This document shows, one piece after another, positions 59,408 through 64,000 of a DNA stretch of 64,000 nucleotides. The stretch is from Gammaproteobacteria bacterium (lineage in GTDB: Bacteria > Pseudomonadota > Gammaproteobacteria > Magnimaribacterales > AG-339-G14): NCBI GenBank assembly GCA_003331625.1, contig QOPF01000004.1, positions 1 through 64,000 on the forward strand, read 5' to 3'. Within the stretch, counting starts at the first letter, position 1; each line of letters opens with the position of its first letter. Under the pieces are notes generated by a model that saw nothing but the letters and a program-made list of their open reading frames with translations, made no database searches and was not told where the DNA came from. Made by a program: the position numbers and the translations under genes.

Positions 59408-60666
59408 AAATTTATTTATTAATCCTTTGCCTTTTTGCAAAAGTCATTTACTCGGAAGTCAATTTTATTGATCGTATTGCTATTATTGTTGACGAGGGAA
59501 TTATCATGGAATCTCAATTAAATGATGCGCTTGAAAATACAATAACTAATTTCAAAGCTAGTGGTGACACGCTGCCGCCGGAGGATATTTTATTCAATAA
59601 AGTTGCTGAGAGATTAATTATGGATGAAATTCTTTTACAAAAAGCAGATAGATTTGGAATAAGAATTAGTGATCAAGAGCTCAATGAATCTTTAAATTTA
59701 TTTGCTGAACAAGATGGTTTAACTTTACAAGAATTTAGAAAAAAAATAGAAGAAAGTAATAACTCTTTCAAAGATTTTAGAGAAGCAATGAAAAAAGAAA
59801 TGATCTTAAGAAGAGTTCAATCTGGACTTGTTGGGCCTAAAATAATTATTTCAGATCAAGAACTACAAAATTATATAAACTCAGCGGAAGGTCTCAGTTT
59901 GATTTCAATAGAGTATAAAATTAATCAAATACTTTTGAAAAGCAATGCCGCTAATAATGAAGAAAATATAGTCAAAGCAACAAAGATTATTGAAGAAATT
60001 AAAAATAATCTTTCCTTTTTGGAAGCAATTGAAAAATATTCTGATCTTTACGATGGTGACACAAACGGAAACTTAGGATGGAGACTAAAATCTGAGGTGC
60101 CCAGTTTATTTATAGAGCACATATCTAGAATGAATAAGAATGATGTTCATGGCCCCATAAAAAGTGGTGCTGGCATACACATTATCGAGCTTGAAGACAT
60201 TAAAGGTGAGACCATAAAAACTGAACCTCAGTCTCTTGTTCAGCACATTTTAATTAAAGAGTCAGAAATTAGGAGTGAAAAGCAAGCAGAAGACCTGATT
60301 AATAGTTTGTACGAAAGAGCAAATAATGGAGAGGAAATAGAAATATTAGCTAGAGTTTATTCTGATGATCCTGGCTCGAAACTTGATGGAGGTAAATTAG
60401 ATTGGGCCCCATCGGGAGTCTATGATAAAAAATTTGAAGAAGTGATGAATGACTCCAAAATTAATATTCTCAGTAAGCCCTTCAAAAGTAGCTTTGGATG
60501 GCATGTATTGAAAGTATTAGATAGAAGAGAAAAAAATATTTCTGATGACCTTTTAAAAGATAAGGCTTATGGAATTTTATTTCAAAGAAAATACAGAGAA
60601 CAACTTCAAAATACTCTTGAAGAAATAAGGTCAGAAGCTTTTGTAGATATTAAAATTTCTTCATGA
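59404..60666 (+). CDS. surA: Periplasmic peptidyl-prolyl isomerase SurA
   Basis: IDRIAIIVDEGIIMESQLNDAL; two parvulin domains (INQILLKSN..., VQHILIKESE...FGWHVLKVLDRR). Confidence 0.94.
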   Translation: MKIYLLILCLFAKVIYSEVNFIDRIAIIVDEGIIMESQLNDALENTITNFKASGDTLPPEDILFNKVAERLIMDEILLQKADRFGIRISDQELNESLNLFAEQDGLTLQEFRKKIEESNNSFKDFREAMKKEMILRRVQSGLVGPKIIISDQELQNYINSAEGLSLISIEYKINQILLKSNAANNEENIVKATKIIEEIKNNLSFLEAIEKYSDLYDGDTNGNLGWRLKSEVPSLFIEHISRMNKNDVHGPIKSGAGIHIIELEDIKGETIKTEPQSLVQHILIKESEIRSEKQAEDLINSLYERANNGEEIEILARVYSDDPGSKLDGGKLDWAPSGVYDKKFEEVMNDSKINILSKPFKSSFGWHVLKVLDRREKNISDDLLKDKAYGILFQRKYREQLQNTLEEIRSEAFVDIKISS

Positions 60667-61607
60667 CCAAAATTTGTATTTCGCCAGGCGATCCTGCTGG
60701 TATTGGTCCCGAAATAACATTAAAAGCCCTTGCTATAAATAAAAATATTCAAAAAGAATTTATCCTTCTAGGAGATGGCAACTTCTTTGAAGACCTTATA
60801 AAAGACCTCAATCTAGATTTAACTCTCATAGAAGAAGGATCCTTAGGATCAGGAATTAGTTTTAGACACTTTCCTCTTAGCAATGAAGTTAAGCTTGGAA
60901 AACCTGATTTGGCTAATGCAAATTATGTTATTGAAGTTTTATCTTATGGTGCTTTGGGATGTCTGAGTAAAAAATTTAAAGGTCTTATTACTGGACCAAT
61001 CAATAAAGAATTAATTAATCGATCAGGATTTGAGTTTTCTGGTCATACTGAATTTCTTGCAGATATTTCAAATGTAAAAAAGGTTGTCATGCTATTAATG
61101 AATGAGAAGCTAAAAATTGCTCTTCTTACTACTCATATTCCATTATCTGAAGTGCCTTCAAAAGTTACCCAAAAAAATCTTCAAGATACGGTAGAGATAA
61201 TCTCATATGAACTAGAAAATACTTGGAAGGTTAAAAATCCTGCAATTTGTTTATTGGGTTTGAATCCTCATGCTGGAGAAGGAGGTTATCTAGGTGAAGA
61301 AGAAGAGGAAATATTGAAACCCTTCATAAAGTCTTCAAAAAGAAATTTATATGGTCCAATTTCGGCAGATACGGCATTCATTGAAAACAACATATCAAAA
61401 TATGATATTTTTTTAGCTATGTTTCATGACCAAGGTTTGCCAGTCATCAAATCTATGGGTTTTGGTAAAACTCTAAACATAACCTTGGGCCTTCCTTTTT
61501 TTAGAATTTCGGTTGACCATGGAACAGCTTACGAAATTGCAGGTCAGAATATTGCTGATTTTTCTAGCATGAACGAAGCATTGAAAGTTTCTTTTTCTCT
61601 TATTTAA
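60663..61607 (+). CDS. pdxA: 4-hydroxythreonine-4-phosphate dehydrogenase
   Basis: ISPGDPAGIGPEITLKAL, GLITGPINKELINRSGFEFSGHTEFLAD, LNPHAGEGGYLGEEE, VDHGTAYEIAGQNIAD. Confidence 0.96.
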   Translation: MTKICISPGDPAGIGPEITLKALAINKNIQKEFILLGDGNFFEDLIKDLNLDLTLIEEGSLGSGISFRHFPLSNEVKLGKPDLANANYVIEVLSYGALGCLSKKFKGLITGPINKELINRSGFEFSGHTEFLADISNVKKVVMLLMNEKLKIALLTTHIPLSEVPSKVTQKNLQDTVEIISYELENTWKVKNPAICLLGLNPHAGEGGYLGEEEEEILKPFIKSSKRNLYGPISADTAFIENNISKYDIFLAMFHDQGLPVIKSMGFGKTLNITLGLPFFRISVDHGTAYEIAGQNIADFSSMNEALKVSFSLI

Positions 61608-61608
61608 A

Positions 61609-62385
61609 ATGCAACCAAAAAAAAGGTTTGGGCAGAATTTTTTACAAGATAAACAAATTTTAAGTGAGCTTACGAATTGCTTGAAAATCTTACCTCAAGA
61701 TAAGTTTCTAGAAATAGGCCCTGGAAAAGGAGACTTTACTGAAAATATATTAAATCTATGTAACAACTATCACGGTATTGAAATAGATAAAGATTTATTT
61801 AAATTACTTGAAAATAAATTTAAAAATAAAAATTCAATATTTCACAACGAAGATATTCTTAAATTTGAAGCAGAAAAATTATTCAATAAAAGCAAGTTTC
61901 GTATCGTGGGAAATATTCCTTACAATATTTCTAGTCCTTTGTTGGATTGGTGTGAGCAACGCTATGAAATGATTTCCGATATGCACTTTATGCTGCAAAA
62001 GGAATTTGCTTTAAGGTGTTCTGGAAATGAAAATACTTCATCATATGGTCGGCTAAGTGTAATTTGTAACTACTTATACGATATGGAGATTTTAAAAGAA
62101 GTTGATAAATCTTTTTTTTCTCCTCAGCCAAAAGTAGATAGTCTTTTTGTAAGATTTACTCCCAAAAAAAATACTTATTTACCAGGGGAATTAAATAACT
62201 TAAAAATAATTACAAGAATTTTATTCAATAAAAAAAGAAAAAAAATATCTAACTCTTTAAGTGACATTTTTGATAAAAAATCTCTTGAAAATCTCGAAAT
62301 AAATATAAATTTAGATTTAAGACCAGATGAATTATCTTTAGATAAATATTTACATTTAGCGTCTCAATTGGAAGAAAATGCCTAA
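61609..62385 (+). CDS. rsmA: 16S rRNA dimethyladenosine transferase
   Basis: KKRFGQNFLQDKQIL, LEIGPGKGDFTENIL, RIVGNIPYNISSPLLDW, SFFSPQPKVDSLFVRF. Confidence 0.96.
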   Translation: MQPKKRFGQNFLQDKQILSELTNCLKILPQDKFLEIGPGKGDFTENILNLCNNYHGIEIDKDLFKLLENKFKNKNSIFHNEDILKFEAEKLFNKSKFRIVGNIPYNISSPLLDWCEQRYEMISDMHFMLQKEFALRCSGNENTSSYGRLSVICNYLYDMEILKEVDKSFFSPQPKVDSLFVRFTPKKNTYLPGELNNLKIITRILFNKKRKKISNSLSDIFDKKSLENLEININLDLRPDELSLDKYLHLASQLEENA

Positions 62386-63193
62386 TTACGCTGTAGGAGA
62401 CATCCAAGGATGCTTTTTGGAATTCAAAGAAGGCCTGAAATTAATTAAGTTTGACACTTCCCGAGATTTTTTATGGATTACTGGCGACCTCATAAACAAA
62501 GGTCCAGATTCATTAAAAGTTTTAAAGTATGTTTACGCTAACAGAAAATCAATGCATCTAGTTTTGGGTAATCATGACCTGCATTTTTTAAACTGTTTCT
62601 TTAATAAAATACCAATTGGAAAAGAGGATACATTTGATTCTTTAATGAAATATAAAAAAGTAATTAAATTAGCAAATTACCTATTAAATCAACCTTTCGT
62701 ATTTTCAAAAAAAATCTTTATTGATAAAAAAATTCAGTCGGTAGGTATGGTGCATGCTGGAATTCCATTAGATATGTCTCTAAAAAAAGTTGAAATTTTA
62801 TCAAGGCTCATAAAAATGAAATTATTGTCTAACCCAAAAAAGTTTTTGAAAAGTATTTTTAAAAATGAAGAAGGATTTATTGAAGAGGTTTTTATAGATA
62901 CCGTCAATTTTTTTACTAGAGCAAGGGTAGTAAAAAGAAATGGAAAGCCGGATTTCTCTTATAAAGGAAATAAAAATAATATATCTAAGAATTCTTTTCC
63001 TTGGTTTGATAAAAAACTAAAGTTGATGGAAGATCTTGATTATCTTGTTTTTGGTCATTGGGCGGCGTTAGAAGGAAAAACGGGTGTAGAAAACATTAGG
63101 GCTTTAGATACTGGATGTTGCTGGGGAAAAGAACTAACATTTTTAAGGCTAGAAGATAAAAAAGAATTTAAAGTACAAAGTAAACAAAAATGA
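62378..63193 (+). CDS. apaH: Bis(5'-nucleosyl)-tetraphosphatase, symmetrical
   Basis: YAVGDIQGCFLEFKEGL, LWITGDLINKGPDSLKVLKYV, LVLGNHDLHFL, VFGHWAALEG. Confidence 0.95.
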   Translation: MPNYAVGDIQGCFLEFKEGLKLIKFDTSRDFLWITGDLINKGPDSLKVLKYVYANRKSMHLVLGNHDLHFLNCFFNKIPIGKEDTFDSLMKYKKVIKLANYLLNQPFVFSKKIFIDKKIQSVGMVHAGIPLDMSLKKVEILSRLIKMKLLSNPKKFLKSIFKNEEGFIEEVFIDTVNFFTRARVVKRNGKPDFSYKGNKNNISKNSFPWFDKKLKLMEDLDYLVFGHWAALEGKTGVENIRALDTGCCWGKELTFLRLEDKKEFKVQSKQK

Positions 63194-64000
63194 AAATTTA
63201 TTTAGTGGGAGGTGCAGTAAGAGATGAGCTTTTAGGAATCCCTTTCAAAGAGAAAGATTGGTTGGTAGTAAATAGCTCTCATGAAGAAATGCTAGAGAAA
63301 GGATTTAAACAGGTGGGAAAACATTTTCCTGTTTATTTGCATCCAAAAAGTAAAGAAGAATATGCTCTGGCAAGAAAAGAGACAAAAATTGGCAAAGGCC
63401 ATAAGAAATTTAAATTTGATACTAATTTAAAAATATCTTTGAAAGAAGATTTAAAAAGAAGAGATATTACTATTAATGCAATAGCCAAAGATGAAGGTGG
63501 GAAGCTCTATGATCCTTATGGAGGAATTAAAGATATAAAAAGTAAAAAAATTAGAATTGTATCTAATGCATTTTTTGAAGATCCTTTGAGAATTTTTCGG
63601 GTTGCAAGATTCAAGGCAAAACTTTCTGAGCTTAAATTTTCCCTTACTGAAGAAACAATAAAAACATTAAAAGAAATGTCTGATAACGAAGAAGTTAATT
63701 ATCTTTCAGGGGAAAGAATTTGGGATGAAACACAAAAAGCACTTTCTTACAAAAATTCTAGTAATTATTTTAAAACTTTAAAAAAAATAAATGCCCTTCA
63801 ATACTTTGATGGCTTAGATAGTGTTTATAAGGAAAACATAAAATTGCTAGAAATTCTTGATAATTCTGAGAATAGAATTTCTGAAAAATGGGCTATTATG
63901 AATTTGAATTCAAAGTTAGCTGAAGATTTAGAACAAAAGATAAAAATTCCAAAAAAAATATCTAATTTTAGAAAAACTTTTAATAAGATTTATCTTTTCC
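63190..64000 (+). CDS. cca: CCA-adding enzyme / tRNA nucleotidyltransferase, truncated by window end
   Basis: MKIYLVGGAVRDELLGIPFKEKDWLVV..., LKRRDITINAIAKDEGGKLYDPYGGIKDIKSKKIRIVSNAFFEDPLRIFRVARF. Confidence 0.94.
   Translation, partial: MKIYLVGGAVRDELLGIPFKEKDWLVVNSSHEEMLEKGFKQVGKHFPVYLHPKSKEEYALARKETKIGKGHKKFKFDTNLKISLKEDLKRRDITINAIAKDEGGKLYDPYGGIKDIKSKKIRIVSNAFFEDPLRIFRVARFKAKLSELKFSLTEETIKTLKEMSDNEEVNYLSGERIWDETQKALSYKNSSNYFKTLKKINALQYFDGLDSVYKENIKLLEILDNSENRISEKWAIMNLNSKLAEDLEQKIKIPKKISNFRKTFNKIYLF

Overview
AT-rich, gene-dense 64 kb chromosomal segment that looks like a streamlined gammaproteobacterium, possibly a marine SAR86-like lineage. This placement is inferred from the conserved neighbourhoods zapA-6S RNA-ygfA, fis-purH-purD, lptD-surA-pdxA-rsmA-apaH and tesA-ybbA-ybbP. 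Almost everything is housekeeping: priA, ribosomal proteins L31B/L28/L33, typA, dut-coaBC, lnt, rpiA, ilvA, a heme gene cluster, an iron-uptake locus with Fur-box-like sites, tRNA-Ile(CAT), rpoD-dnaG-ruvX-gshB-rsmE, fis-purHD, trpEGDC downstream of amgK-murU-rpe, and lptD...cca. I saw no CRISPR array, prophage, transposon, toxin-antitoxin module or defence island, and no clear undescribed multi-gene system. The best second-look items are: (1) an ALA-synthase (C4/Shemin pathway) gene divergent from a near-complete heme cluster that contains an apparent HemC-HemD fusion; (2) a type-B ribosomal protein L31 with an ~85-residue acidic low-complexity tail; (3) a dUTPase with a hydrophobic N-terminal extension; (4) a DnaG zinc-finger variant, C-x2-C instead of C-x2-H; (5) a siderophore-receptor gene whose natural signal-peptide start is ATA; (6) a probable 6S RNA and several small ORFs missing from the supplied ORF track. 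All calls come from reading the sequence and remembered family motifs; no database search was run.
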